Of a stretch of DNA of 64,000 nucleotides, positions 35,421 to 43,980 are shown one piece after another (positions within the stretch are counted from its first letter, which is position 1; each line of letters begins with the position of its first letter). Under the pieces are notes generated by a model that was not told the origin of the DNA, did not search any database, and worked only from the letters and a program-made list of their open reading frames with translations. The translations under genes and the position numbers were made by a program. The stretch covers positions 5,394,001 through 5,458,000 of the forward strand of contig NZ_SHKK01000001.1 in NCBI RefSeq assembly GCF_004217135.1, in the 5' to 3' direction. The stretch is from Micromonospora violae (lineage in GTDB: Bacteria > Actinomycetota > Actinomycetes > Mycobacteriales > Micromonosporaceae).

Positions 35421-35937
35421 GCAGCTCCTCGACCTCGTCGACGCAGCCGAGCACCTGGCAGATCTCGGCGGTGACGTCCGCCGGCAGCATTCCCTCGTGG
35501 GTGCACAAGGTCAGCAGCTTCTGCGCGGAGATGCCCAGGTTGGCCAGCAGGTCCGCGTCACCGACCGGGTCGGCCTCCGGGTCGACGACGGGCTGCTCGC
35601 TCTCGTCGTCACCGCTGGTGACCGGGCGTGGCTCGTCGTCGCCGTCGAGCCCGGTGACCGAGGTCTTCAGGTCACCGACCAGCAGCGCCCCCAGCTGCGA
35701 CTCCTCGGCGTACGCGGAGTCCGAACCGAACACCCGCAGATCCTCGCCCTCGTCGAGGCGCAGGATCACCAGATACGCGTCGTCGGCCTCGACGAACAGC
35801 AGCGACACGTCGGCCTCCTGGTCGACGTCACGCAGCCGGTCGGCGACCTCGTCGATGTCGGTGGCGCCACGCAGGCTCACCTCGGCGGCGGTCCAGCCAC
35901 TGTCGTCGCGCACCACGGCCGCAGCGAAGTACGACAC
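35410..35937 (-). CDS. tRNA adenosine deaminase-associated protein
   Basis: 175 residues from GTG 35937, with ggggga before it (a longer start at 35961 is possible). Opens VSYFAAAVVRDDSGWTAAEV, followed by acidic middle and the C-terminal domain DLLANLGISAQKLLTLCTHE then GMLPADVTAEICQVLGCVDE. This is the actinobacterial protein conserved beside tadA, hence its name; its function is not known. Gene pair with overlapping coding ends. Confidence 0.92.
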   Translation of the reverse strand: MSYFAAAVVRDDSGWTAAEVSLRGATDIDEVADRLRDVDQEADVSLLFVEADDAYLVILRLDEGEDLRVFGSDSAYAEESQLGALLVGDLKTSVTGLDGDDEPRPVTSGDDESEQPVVDPEADPVGDADLLANLGISAQKLLTLCTHEGMLPADVTAEICQVLGCVDEVEELREV

Positions 35938-36054
35938 GGTCCCCCCAATAGCCCTCGACACAGCGTCGACTCGTTACGCGTGCACGTTAGCCGGTCGGGT
36001 CGGCAGGCGACCCGTCAACGCCCCGAAGGGCGGGTCATTCCTGACAAAGTCGGA

Positions 36055-36222
36055 TCAGCTGGCGACTCGACGGCGGGTGGCGATGAGCTGGCGCAGACGT
36101 TCGGTGCGCTGCCGCTGGGGTCGGCTGCGTTGGCGGACCGCCCGGGCGCCCGCCAACTCGGCCAGCAACTGCAGGCGGCGGCGGCTGCGATCGGGATCCT
36201 GCCGCGGGGTGGTCCAGGCCAT
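36055..36222 (-). CDS. Small arginine-rich hypothetical protein
   Basis: 55 residues starting MAWTTPRQDPDRSRRRLQLL, then AELAGARAVRQRSRPQRQRT and a basic end. No good ribosome site precedes the ATG and the reading frame is open further upstream (with a cluster of cysteines), so the start is unsure. The strong basic charge and helix propensity would fit a nucleic-acid-binding protein, but similar composition appears by chance in GC-rich DNA. It fills the space between the TadA-associated gene and the membrane protein at 36335. Confidence 0.35.
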   Translation of the reverse strand: MAWTTPRQDPDRSRRRLQLLAELAGARAVRQRSRPQRQRTERLRQLIATRRRVAS

Positions 36223-36334
36223 GGTTCCGAGCGTGCCGAGTCTCGGCGGCCACGTCAAGACGGCGTTCGCTACGCAGCCAACCGGGCACAGGGCGCAGTC
36301 ACCGAACGCCGTTTCCGAAGCCTGTGCGTGCCGG

Positions 36335-36724
36335 TCACCACAGCGGCCAGTCACCACTGGTCGCCCAGCGGACCGCCACCACGGCGGCGGCGATGCTCCA
36401 GCCACCCGCCGTGACGAGGGCGACCCCGGTGGCCACCCCCCGGTCGCCGTAGCGGACCAGCACCAGGGCGGTGCCCCAGGCCAGCAGGCCGGCGATCACC
36501 GTCCACCACGCGTAGCTGGCCAGGTCGGTGCCGAGCAGCCCGAACAGGAGCAGCCAACCGGCCGCCGTGCCGCCGCCGGCGGCGACCCCACCGCCGCTGA
36601 CCGGGTGCGGTTCGCGGTAGGTGGGCCGGGCCGGTGGCCCGGAGGGGAAGAGCCCCGAGGGGGTACGTGGCAGCGGGCGGGCGGCCCCGAAATCCGGGCC
36701 AGGTTCCGGTCGGGCAATGGTCAC
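36335..36724 (-). CDS. Hypothetical membrane protein
   Basis: 129 residues. A Pro-rich cytoplasmic head (residues 1-45) is followed by three hydrophobic segments (AGWLLLFGLLGTDLASYAWW, VIAGLLAWGTALVLVRYG, VATGVALVTAGGWSIAAAVV). No family recognised. It diverges from the M23 peptidase gene at 36789 and could share its promoter region. Confidence 0.6.
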   Translation of the reverse strand: MTIARPEPGPDFGAARPLPRTPSGLFPSGPPARPTYREPHPVSGGGVAAGGGTAAGWLLLFGLLGTDLASYAWWTVIAGLLAWGTALVLVRYGDRGVATGVALVTAGGWSIAAAVVAVRWATSGDWPLW

Positions 36725-36788
36725 CGTCGCTGCCCTCTCTCACGCGTGCCGCTCGTGCCCACGGTACCGGCTCTGCCAGGATGACCGG

Positions 36789-37553
36789 ATGTCCTCGCCG
36801 ACGATCAGCCGCCGCGCTCGTCCGGCGTACCCGATCCTGCTGTTGCTCGCCCCGGTGCTGGCGGCCGGTTGCGCGACCACCCGGCCGGGGGTGCCGTCCG
36901 ACGGTGTCGCGCCGACACCACCGGCGGCCTGGGCGACCGCCGACCAGCCGGCGTCGCCGACCCCCACGCCGACGGTGACCGAGCCCAGCCCGCCGGTGTC
37001 GTCGTCGGCCGGGCCGTCAGCGACGGCGCCCCGCACCGGGCTGAAGCATGTCTTTCCGGTACGCGCCGACAACGTCGACTATCACCCGACGCACGGGGCG
37101 TACCCGGCGACGGACCTCTTCGCCGACTGTGGTGAGCCGTTCGTGGCGGTGACCGACGGGACGGTGTTGGAGGTGAGCCGCGTCGACCGGTACCACAAGC
37201 GTGGGCCGCAGGGCCCCGACAACGGTGGCCTGTCGGTCTCGCTGCTCGGCGACGACGGGGTGCGCTACTACGGCTCGCACCTGAGTGCCGTGACCAGCGG
37301 CGTCGATGCCGGGGTGCGGGTCCGCGCCGGGCAGCAACTGGGCAAGGTGGGCCGCACCGGCAACGCGAACAACGTCTGTCACGTGCACTTCGGCATCTCG
37401 CCGGCGTGCGCGGGCAAGGACGGCTGGTGGATCCGGCGCGGGGTGATCTGGCCGGCGCGTTATCTGGACTCGTGGCGGCGCGGCGGCAATCGCGAACCGG
37501 CCGCCGAGGTGACCGCCTGGCACCGCAAGCACGGCTGCCCGAAGGCGCCCTGA
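36789..37553 (+). CDS. M23-family peptidase lipoprotein
   Basis: 254 residues from ATG 36789. Lipobox LAAGC places the lipid at Cys28. After a Pro/Thr/Ser-rich wall-spanning stalk (residues 40-85) comes the LytM domain with zinc ligands H102 and D109 (HGAYPATD) and the HVHFG motif (H198 and H200). It cuts peptide cross-links in peptidoglycan, acting at the cell surface. A -10-like ccaggat ends six nt before the ATG, so translation may be leaderless. Confidence 0.92.
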   Translation: MSSPTISRRARPAYPILLLLAPVLAAGCATTRPGVPSDGVAPTPPAAWATADQPASPTPTPTVTEPSPPVSSSAGPSATAPRTGLKHVFPVRADNVDYHPTHGAYPATDLFADCGEPFVAVTDGTVLEVSRVDRYHKRGPQGPDNGGLSVSLLGDDGVRYYGSHLSAVTSGVDAGVRVRAGQQLGKVGRTGNANNVCHVHFGISPACAGKDGWWIRRGVIWPARYLDSWRRGGNREPAAEVTAWHRKHGCPKAP

Positions 37554-37554
37554 G

Positions 37555-38622
37555 ATGGCTGACGCGAGAGATCCCATCGCCGATCTGCGCCGGATCGCGT
37601 TCCTGTTGGAGCGGGCGAACGAGGCCACCTATCGGGTACGCGCGTTCCGGTCGGCGGCGAAGGCGCTGGCCGGGCTGTCCACGGCTGAGCTGACCGAGCG
37701 GGCCGGCAATGGCACGCTCACCGAGTTGGCCGGGGTCGGTGACGTCACGGCCCGCTGCGTGGCGGAGTCCCTCGCCGGTGAGGAGCCGGTCTATCTCCGC
37801 CGACTGGTGGCGACCGAGGGCAGCGATCTGGACGCCGAGGCCACGGCGCTGCGCGCCGCCCTGCGCGGCGACTGTCACACCCACTCGGACTGGTCCGACG
37901 GCGGTTCGCCCATCGAGGAGATGGCGCTGGCCGCGGTGGAGTTGGGCCACGAGTATCTGGTGCTGACCGATCACTCACCCCGGCTGACGGTGGCCCGGGG
38001 GCTGACCGCCGCACGGCTGCGCCAGCAGCTCGACTACGTGGCGCAGGTCAACGCGGCCCTGCCGGAGGGTTTCCGGATTCTCACCGGCATCGAGGTGGAC
38101 ATCCTGGCCGACGGTTCCCTGGACCAGGACGACGACCTGCTGGCGCGGCTCGATGTGGTGGTCGGGTCGGTGCACAGCGGCCTGAAGGACGAGCGGTCGA
38201 AGATGACCCGGCGCATGGTGAAGGCGGTCGCCAACCCGCACCTGGACATCCTCGGCCACGTCACCGGCCGGATGGTGTCGTCGCGTCCGGCCGGGGTGAC
38301 CGGTCCGGGCGATCGGGGGCACCGTGCCCGTACCCGGGCGGAGAGCGACTTCGACGCGGACGCCGTCTTCGCGGCGTGCGCCGAGCACGACACCGCCGTC
38401 GAGATCAACTCTCGGCCGGAGCGGCAGGACCCGCCGAAGCGCCTGATCCGCCGCGCGTTGGAGGCTGGTTGCCGGTTCGCCATCAACACCGACGCGCACG
38501 CGCCCGGCCAGCTCGACTGGCAACGGTTCGGCTGCGAACGCGCGGCACTCTGCGGTGTCCCCGCCGACCGGGTGGTCAACACCTGGTCGGCGGAGCAACT
38601 GGTGGCCTGGACGCGCGGCTGA
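37555..38622 (+). CDS. PHP-domain phosphoesterase (PolX-like, no polymerase domain)
   Basis: 355 residues, starting 1 nt after the peptidase stop. An N-terminal helix-hairpin-helix (YRVRAFRSAAKALAGL to LTELAGVGDVTARCVAESL) is followed by the PHP domain: HTHSDWSDG with H108 and H110, LVLTDHSPR, NPHLDILGHVTG and NTDAHA with D313 and H315, the trinuclear metal site. Proteins that lack the family X polymerase palm are 3'-5' exonucleases or phosphatases. It could be a DNA repair nuclease, given the DNA-binding helix-hairpin-helix. Confidence 0.9.
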   Translation: MADARDPIADLRRIAFLLERANEATYRVRAFRSAAKALAGLSTAELTERAGNGTLTELAGVGDVTARCVAESLAGEEPVYLRRLVATEGSDLDAEATALRAALRGDCHTHSDWSDGGSPIEEMALAAVELGHEYLVLTDHSPRLTVARGLTAARLRQQLDYVAQVNAALPEGFRILTGIEVDILADGSLDQDDDLLARLDVVVGSVHSGLKDERSKMTRRMVKAVANPHLDILGHVTGRMVSSRPAGVTGPGDRGHRARTRAESDFDADAVFAACAEHDTAVEINSRPERQDPPKRLIRRALEAGCRFAINTDAHAPGQLDWQRFGCERAALCGVPADRVVNTWSAEQLVAWTRG

Positions 38623-39600
38623 TCAGCGGACCGGTTCGGCGGCCGGGGCGGCGGGAGCCCCGACGCCGGCCACCGGGCTGGTCCGGCGGCGGCCGAGAAC
38701 GCCCTGCGAGACCGCGACCCCGAGCAGCACGATGAGCGCGCCGACCGGTTGGTGCCAGTTGAGGCGCTCGCCCAGCGCCAGGGCACCGATCAACACCGCG
38801 AAGATCGGGATCAGGTACGTGACGGTGGAGGCGGTGCTCGCACCTGCCACCCGGATGTTGCGCATGTTGATCACGAAGGCGAGCCCGGTGCCGAGCGCAC
38901 CGAGGGTCAGCACACTTGCCACCACCTTCGCCGACAACTCGGTGGGCAGCGGCGGCAGGCCGGCGACGAAGGGGGTCACGATGGCCAACTGCACGGCGGC
39001 GAGCAGCAGTTGCGCGGTGGAGAGCGACAGACCCGAGTGTGCGCTGCCGGCGACGAACCGCTTCTGGTACGGAATAGCCACGCCGTAGCAGGCCGCCGCA
39101 CCGAAGCACATGAGCTGCCCGGTGAAGTGCGCCCCGCCGATGCCCTCCCAGACCCCGAGCACCACCAGCACCCCGACGAAGCCCAGCCCGAGCCCGACCG
39201 CGCGGCGCAGGGTCAGTCGCTCGGTGCGGAAGACCAGCACCGCCAGCGGCAGCACGATCAGCGGCGTGGTGGCGTTCCAGATGCCCGCCAGCATCGACTC
39301 GACCCGCTGCTCGCCGTAGCCGAAGAGGGTGAACGGCACGGCCACGCCGAAGGCGGCGACGACGGTCAGGTGTGCCCAGACGCGGGGCTCGCGGGGCAGC
39401 CGGTCGCGCAGCACGGCGAGGACCACCAGCAGGGTCAACGCACCGGCGACGACCCGGTAGAGGGTGAGTTGAACCGGGTGCAGCTCGGCCACCCCGACCT
39501 TGATGAAGAGGAAACTGGAACCCCAGATCGCGGCGAGGGCGACGAAGCCGGGCAGCCAGGCGCGGACCGGCGCTTTGTCAGGAGTGGTATCGGTGGTCAC
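38623..39600 (-). CDS. EamA/DMT-superfamily transporter
   Basis: 325 residues from GTG 39600 (open frame continues but without a site). Ten hydrophobic segments in two EamA repeats: PGFVALAAIWGSSFLFIKVG begins repeat 1 and GQLMCFGAAACYGVAIPYQK begins repeat 2, both typical of RhaT/DMT proteins. It exports small metabolites, perhaps amino acids; the substrate is unclear. A divergent promoter region of 130 nt separates it from the DUF885 gene. Confidence 0.9.
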   Translation of the reverse strand: MTTDTTPDKAPVRAWLPGFVALAAIWGSSFLFIKVGVAELHPVQLTLYRVVAGALTLLVVLAVLRDRLPREPRVWAHLTVVAAFGVAVPFTLFGYGEQRVESMLAGIWNATTPLIVLPLAVLVFRTERLTLRRAVGLGLGFVGVLVVLGVWEGIGGAHFTGQLMCFGAAACYGVAIPYQKRFVAGSAHSGLSLSTAQLLLAAVQLAIVTPFVAGLPPLPTELSAKVVASVLTLGALGTGLAFVINMRNIRVAGASTASTVTYLIPIFAVLIGALALGERLNWHQPVGALIVLLGVAVSQGVLGRRRTSPVAGVGAPAAPAAEPVR

Positions 39601-39718
39601 CCCTGACACTCTGCCGTAACCGTACGACAAAGTCGCGCCCCTTTTCGGCGTCACGCCGTGCCCGGAGCCGCAGCTCGAACTCGACAAACGTCGGCGACAG
39701 GGGGGTGGGGTGGTCACG

Positions 39719-39724
39719 TAGGGT
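39719..39724 (+). promoter_or_regulatory. -10 element of a probably leaderless gene
   Basis: tagggt ends six nt before the GTG start of the DUF885 gene, leaving no room for a 5' leader. The same hexamer occurs in the leuA promoter (4145-4150). No good -35 is present, which is usual for actinobacterial promoters. Confidence 0.5.
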
Positions 39725-39730
39725 CGCAGC

Positions 39731-41401
39731 GTGGGACGAATTGATGAACTCGCCAACCGCTACGTGGCCGAGTGGGCGCCGTTGAGCCCCACCGGTGCGA
39801 CCTTCGTCGGCATCGCCGGCCACGACCACCAACTCGACGACCTCTCCCCCGACGGCTACCGGGCCCGCGCCGACCTCACCCGCCGGACCCTCGCCGAACT
39901 GGAGGTGACCGAGCCGGAGACCGAATCGGAACGGACCGCCAAGGAGGCCATGCAGGAACGACTCGGCCTGGACCTCGCCCGGTACGACGCGGGCGAGGTG
40001 ACCAGCGAGGTCAGCGTGATCACCAGTGGGCTGCACGAGATCCGCATGGTGTTCGACCTGATGCCCACCGCGACCAGCGACGACCAGGCCAACATCGCCG
40101 CCCGGCTCAACAGCTTCAGCGCCGCGCTGGAGGGCTACAAGACCACGCTGCGTGAGGCCCTCGCCGCCGGTGAGGTCAGCTCCAAGGTGCAGCTGGTCGA
40201 GGTGGCCAAGCAGTGCGACATCTGGGTCGACCCGACCGGTGACAACTTCTTCCACGGGCTGGTCGAGCGGCTGGGGGCGGAGGGCACGCTCGGCTCGGAG
40301 CTGCGTCGGGGCGCGGCTGCGGCGACCGCGGCGACCGCCGAGTTCGGCCAGTTCCTGCGTACCGAACTGGCTCCGCACGGGCGGGACAAGCAGGCCGCCG
40401 GCCGGGAGCGCTACGAACTCGCCTCGCAGTACTTCCTCGGTGCCAAGGTCGACCTGGACGAGACGTACGCCTGGGGCTTCGCGGAGCTGGCCCGCCTGGA
40501 GGCCGAGATGCGGGTGGTGGCCGGGCGCATCGCCGGCTCCGGCGCCACGGTCGACGAGGCCGTGGCCGCGTTGGACGCCGACCCGGCCCGGACCATCCAG
40601 GGCAAGGAGGCCTTCCGTGACTGGATGCAGTCGCTGGCCGACAAGGCGATCACCGAGCTGCACGGCACCCACTTCGACATCCCGGAGCAGGTCCGCCGCA
40701 TCGAGTGCTGCCTCGCCCCGACGAGCGACGGCGCCATCTACTACACCGGCCCGAGTGAGGACTTCTCCCGCCCGGGTCGAATGTGGTGGGCGGTGCCGCA
40801 GGGCATCACCGACTTCTCCACCTGGCGAGAGGTGACCACGGTCTACCACGAGGGCGTGCCGGGGCACCATCTCCAGGTGGCGCAGACCGCCGTCCGGGCC
40901 GACCTGCTCAACCGCTGGCAGCGGCTGCTCTGCTGGGTCTCCGGGCACGGCGAGGGCTGGGCGCTCTACTCGGAGCGGCTGATGGACGAGCTGGGTTACC
41001 TGGAGGACCCGGGCGACAAGCTGGGCATGCTCGACGGCCAGGCGATGCGTGCGGCACGGGTGATCGTGGACATCGGCATGCACCTGGAGCTGGAGATCCC
41101 GAAGGACAACCCCTTCGGTTTCCACCCGGGCGAGCGGTGGACGCCCGAGTTGGGCTGGGAGTTCATGCGGGCGCACTGCCGGGTTCCGGACGAAAACCTG
41201 CGCTTCGAGCTGAACCGCTACCTGGGCTGGCCGGGGCAGGCACCGTCGTACAAGGTGGGTGAGCGGATCTGGCTCCAGGCCCGCGAGGACGCCAAGGCCC
41301 GCAAGGGCGCCGACTTCGACCTGCGCGAGTTCCACCGGCAGGCGTTGGACCTGGGCGCGCTGGGCCTCGACCCGCTGCGTCGGGCGCTGGCCCGGCTCTG
41401 A
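39731..41401 (+). CDS. DUF885-family zinc metallopeptidase
   Basis: 556 residues from GTG 39731. The zinc-binding motif is VYHEGVPGHHLQVAQ, with H373 and E374 and H379-H380, the H-E-x-x-P-G-H-H form used by DUF885 proteins instead of H-E-x-x-H. Downstream, GHGEGWALYSERLMDELGYL carries the third ligand and R-x-x-x-R-x-x-D motif (AARVIVDIGMHLELEI). No signal peptide, so it is cytoplasmic. Members of the family are peptidases with poorly defined substrates. Confidence 0.9.
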   Translation: MGRIDELANRYVAEWAPLSPTGATFVGIAGHDHQLDDLSPDGYRARADLTRRTLAELEVTEPETESERTAKEAMQERLGLDLARYDAGEVTSEVSVITSGLHEIRMVFDLMPTATSDDQANIAARLNSFSAALEGYKTTLREALAAGEVSSKVQLVEVAKQCDIWVDPTGDNFFHGLVERLGAEGTLGSELRRGAAAATAATAEFGQFLRTELAPHGRDKQAAGRERYELASQYFLGAKVDLDETYAWGFAELARLEAEMRVVAGRIAGSGATVDEAVAALDADPARTIQGKEAFRDWMQSLADKAITELHGTHFDIPEQVRRIECCLAPTSDGAIYYTGPSEDFSRPGRMWWAVPQGITDFSTWREVTTVYHEGVPGHHLQVAQTAVRADLLNRWQRLLCWVSGHGEGWALYSERLMDELGYLEDPGDKLGMLDGQAMRAARVIVDIGMHLELEIPKDNPFGFHPGERWTPELGWEFMRAHCRVPDENLRFELNRYLGWPGQAPSYKVGERIWLQAREDAKARKGADFDLREFHRQALDLGALGLDPLRRALARL

Positions 41402-41462
41402 TCGGGCTGCGGCTGCGCACGCCGGCGGTACGAAGAGTCCGCCGTCGTGCGCAGCCGCGCGT

Positions 41463-42857
41463 TCAGCCGAGGGTCAGCGCCAGCGCCGGCCGCGCGGTGA
41501 GCGTGTTGCTGGTGACGTACGCCAGGTCGATGACCGGGTCGGTGAACGTGACCGAGAAGGGCACGGTGATCGGGATGCCGTCCGGAAACGGCAGGTCCGG
41601 AGTCAGAGTGACCTTGATGCCGAGCAGCTTGCCGACGAACCGGGTGGCGTAGAAGGCCACGTCACCGCTGACGGTCAACCGGTCGGTCGCGTACCGCTGG
41701 TTGCGGCCCTCGGGGCCGTCGGCGCGCAGCAGGAAGTCGTCGGTCACCGCCTCCCGCATGCTGAACTTCAGCACCTTGAGGTCGCCCTTCACCGTGTGCA
41801 GGTCGGTGATTCCCTCGAACCGCAGCTGGGTCATCTTCACCGAGGACCCGGTCAGCTTGGACGGTGTCCGTGCGACCGTCGGCAGGTTCGGGTCGTCGGC
41901 GATGCGCGGCAACGGCTTGCCCGGCTCCACCCTCCCCGGCTTGCCCGGCGTCCCCGGCTTCCCGAGCGGCGGGGACGGGCAGGTGATCGGCCTGGGCCGG
42001 GTCGTCGGCGTGGCGCTCGGTCGGGAGGTCGGGGCCGGCGACGGCGTCGCGCTCTCCTCCTCGTCGCCACCCGCGAGCAGGTCACCGATTCGGTCCAGGA
42101 TGCCGCCGATGATGCTGCCCCGCGTCGGGCTCGGAGTCGGTGTGGGCGTGGCCGCGCTGCCGCTGGGCGACGGGGTGGCGGTCCGGGAGGGGGTGGGGCA
42201 GGCGGTCACGGCCGGTCGGGTCGACGCGGCCTGCACGGCCTGCGGCTGGGAGGCCAGCCCGCCAACGGCGAGGCCGATCACCACCAGGACGATGCCGAAG
42301 GTACGCGGGTCAGCCGCGTGCCCCGGCCCCTCCGCCCGCGCCGGCTCGGAAACCGCCGGTTCGGGGCCTGGCTGCTGCGGGATGGCCTGTTGTTCGTCGG
42401 CCGCCCGCTCGGGTGGCTCCTGCCCCGGGCTCGACGCGTCGGCCTCAACCGGCTCGGGCGGCGCGGGACGGATCGGCGTCCAGGCGAAGGCGAGGGCGCT
42501 GCCGACGATGCCGAGCAGCAGGCCGACGAAGAAGCCGCCGAGGTTGAGCCCGATCAGCGAGTACACCGCGGTGACCGCCGCGACGATCGAGTAGAACAAC
42601 CGCTGCGCCGGGGTGAACCAGAGCAGTAGGCCACAGGTCACCAGGATGACCGGAATCAGCAGTGAGAGCAGGCCGGTGGCGCCACTGTGGAAGCTGAGGC
42701 CGTTGAGGGTCATCCGGGTGGAGGCGAACATCTCCAGCCCGGCCAGGGCGATGAGCAGTCCGCCCCAGAACGGCCGGCTGCGCTGCCAGCGGCGGAAGAG
42801 CCGCCACGCCTGGGCCGGGCCACCGGGCCGGGCGTGGGACGGGTTCGCGGTTGTCAC
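41463..42857 (-). CDS. DUF6114 membrane protein with a long C-terminal extension
   Basis: 464 residues. Residues 25-130 are four to five membrane helices (RPFWGGLLIALAGLEMFAST, LLSLLIPVILVTCGLLLWFT, SIVAAVTAVYSLIGLNLGGF, VGLLLGIVGSALAFAW) of the DUF6114 type. A further helix (FGIVLVVIGLAVGGLASQP) sits near 200, then a Pro/Ser/Thr-rich stalk with PSPS-like repeats, then a C-terminal globular domain with DLHTVKGDLKVLKFSMREAV and VTFTDPVIDLAYVT. The gene follows a DUF6230 gene, its usual neighbour, and both are probably envelope proteins of unknown role. Confidence 0.82.
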   Translation of the reverse strand: MTTANPSHARPGGPAQAWRLFRRWQRSRPFWGGLLIALAGLEMFASTRMTLNGLSFHSGATGLLSLLIPVILVTCGLLLWFTPAQRLFYSIVAAVTAVYSLIGLNLGGFFVGLLLGIVGSALAFAWTPIRPAPPEPVEADASSPGQEPPERAADEQQAIPQQPGPEPAVSEPARAEGPGHAADPRTFGIVLVVIGLAVGGLASQPQAVQAASTRPAVTACPTPSRTATPSPSGSAATPTPTPSPTRGSIIGGILDRIGDLLAGGDEEESATPSPAPTSRPSATPTTRPRPITCPSPPLGKPGTPGKPGRVEPGKPLPRIADDPNLPTVARTPSKLTGSSVKMTQLRFEGITDLHTVKGDLKVLKFSMREAVTDDFLLRADGPEGRNQRYATDRLTVSGDVAFYATRFVGKLLGIKVTLTPDLPFPDGIPITVPFSVTFTDPVIDLAYVTSNTLTARPALALTLG

Positions 42858-42964
42858 GTACTCCTCCTGGCCGAGCAGGAACGGGACCGAGCGGGGGTGG
42901 GTCCGGGCGGGAACGGGGACGTGGCCCGGCCCGCGGTGGTGAACACCGCGGGCCGCGGCTCAGG

Positions 42965-43588
42965 TCAGAAGCACTCCTTGCCCTTGGCGTCGTCACCCAC
43001 GTTGACCTTGAGTCGGAGGCCGACCAGGTTGAACGTGGCCGCCGTCGTGTAGCGGGACACCTGTCGCAGGTTGGTGATGGTGACGTGCTCGGAGTTCTGG
43101 CCGAACGAGCCGGCCTGCGCGCTCGGGTTCAGGTCGGTGGCGTCCCGACCGATCTTGATGTTGGTGAAGGTCGCGTTGCCGTTCAACGTGTCCATCGCGA
43201 TCAGCAGGTCCTTGGCGCGGGCGGGCTCCTTGCCGTCGCCGGCGTTGATGGTGAGCACCACCGGCAGGCCCGGCAGGTCGGCGCGGACGGACTGGCAGAG
43301 GCTGTACAGCTCGGCGCTGCTGATCTCGGAGAGCGCGACCGGGTGGACCTGGCCGGGCTTCCCGTCCTTGCCCTTCTCGCGGACGATGCCGCCGTACTGC
43401 CTGAAGCCGTCTCCCTCAAGGCGGTCGGCGCCAATCTTGAACGTCTGCCCGGAGACCGTGATGTCGGACGCGATCGCGCCGGTCGACATTCCGAACAGGA
43501 TGGCGCCGGCAGCCGCCGTGGCGGGCACCAGCAGGGCGACGAACCGCCGCCATCGGGTACGACCCTGACTGTCAAACCGATCCTGCAC
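42965..43588 (-). CDS. DUF6230-family protein
   Basis: 207 residues from GTG 43588, eight nt after gaggagg. A signal-like segment (RFVALLVPATAAAGAILFGM) precedes a beta-rich domain (ITVSGQTFKIGADRLEGDGF, VTITNLRQVSRYTT, LVGLRLKVNVGDDAKGKECF), matching the DUF6230 family, which is often misnamed cholesterol esterase and lies beside DUF6114. No catalytic triad was seen. A palindrome in its promoter region suggests control by a TetR-type regulator. Confidence 0.82.
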   Translation of the reverse strand: MQDRFDSQGRTRWRRFVALLVPATAAAGAILFGMSTGAIASDITVSGQTFKIGADRLEGDGFRQYGGIVREKGKDGKPGQVHPVALSEISSAELYSLCQSVRADLPGLPVVLTINAGDGKEPARAKDLLIAMDTLNGNATFTNIKIGRDATDLNPSAQAGSFGQNSEHVTITNLRQVSRYTTAATFNLVGLRLKVNVGDDAKGKECF

Positions 43589-43661
43589 GGGTTCCTCCTC
43601 GGGTCGATGCGCGCGAGTGGCCGGTCCTGGACGGGCGGCCCGCACTGGGAGCCCGTGCTGT

Positions 43662-43677
43662 GTTACCGGCTGGTAAC
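43662..43677. promoter_or_regulatory. TetR-type operator-like palindrome
   Basis: Perfect 16-nt palindrome gttacc-ggct-ggtaac, 74 nt upstream of the DUF6230 start. The TTACC-N-GGTAA layout with 4-nt centre is common among TetR-family sites. No TetR gene is nearby. Confidence 0.45.
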
Positions 43678-43926
43678 CATCGGGCTTGATGGTGCACCCG
43701 TTGCGGCGCAGGTCACAACCCCCCACCTACCTGGCGGCAACGGACGGGCAACCCGCCGAAGGTGCGATGTCACAGGCCGTCAACAGGAGTGCGCCCGCAA
43801 CCCTCCGATATAGCCACAAGGCAGGCGCGTCGCGGCAACGGATTCAGCACAGGGTGAGGCTACATTGACTAATTACAATCGAGTAACAAATGTAAAGCAC
43901 GCAGGTCAGTCGGACTGCTTCATGAG

Positions 43927-43961
43927 CGAGGGGGTGGACCGCGTCGCGGTCCACCCCCTCG
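43927..43961 (-). terminator. Strong hairpin terminator of the DUF3068 gene
   Basis: A 17-bp perfect stem (43927-43943 with 43945-43961) formed by cgagggggtggaccgcg and its complement, with a minimal loop. It is 20 nt past the DUF3068 stop. Its left side is followed by gctcatg on the minus strand, without a T-run. Confidence 0.8.
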
Positions 43962-43980
43962 GTCGTACGTCGTACGCGCG

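Larger units (their letters stand above)
43589..43980. other. Intergenic region with operator-like palindrome and AT-rich island
   Basis: 392 nt, no ORF with coding character. It contains gttacc-ggct-ggtaac (43662-43677), a perfect palindrome that resembles TetR-family operators, upstream of the DUF6230 gene. An AT-rich island, 43860-43900 (about one third GC), has promoter-like hexamers on both strands, and a candidate -10 gatata on the minus strand (43808-43813). A terminator at 43927-43961 closes the DUF3068 gene. Confidence 0.55.

Noticed and set aside
36009..36036. gacccg/cgggtc inverted repeat as terminator
   Set aside because: Stem of only 6-7 bp with no T-run; too weak to list as a feature.
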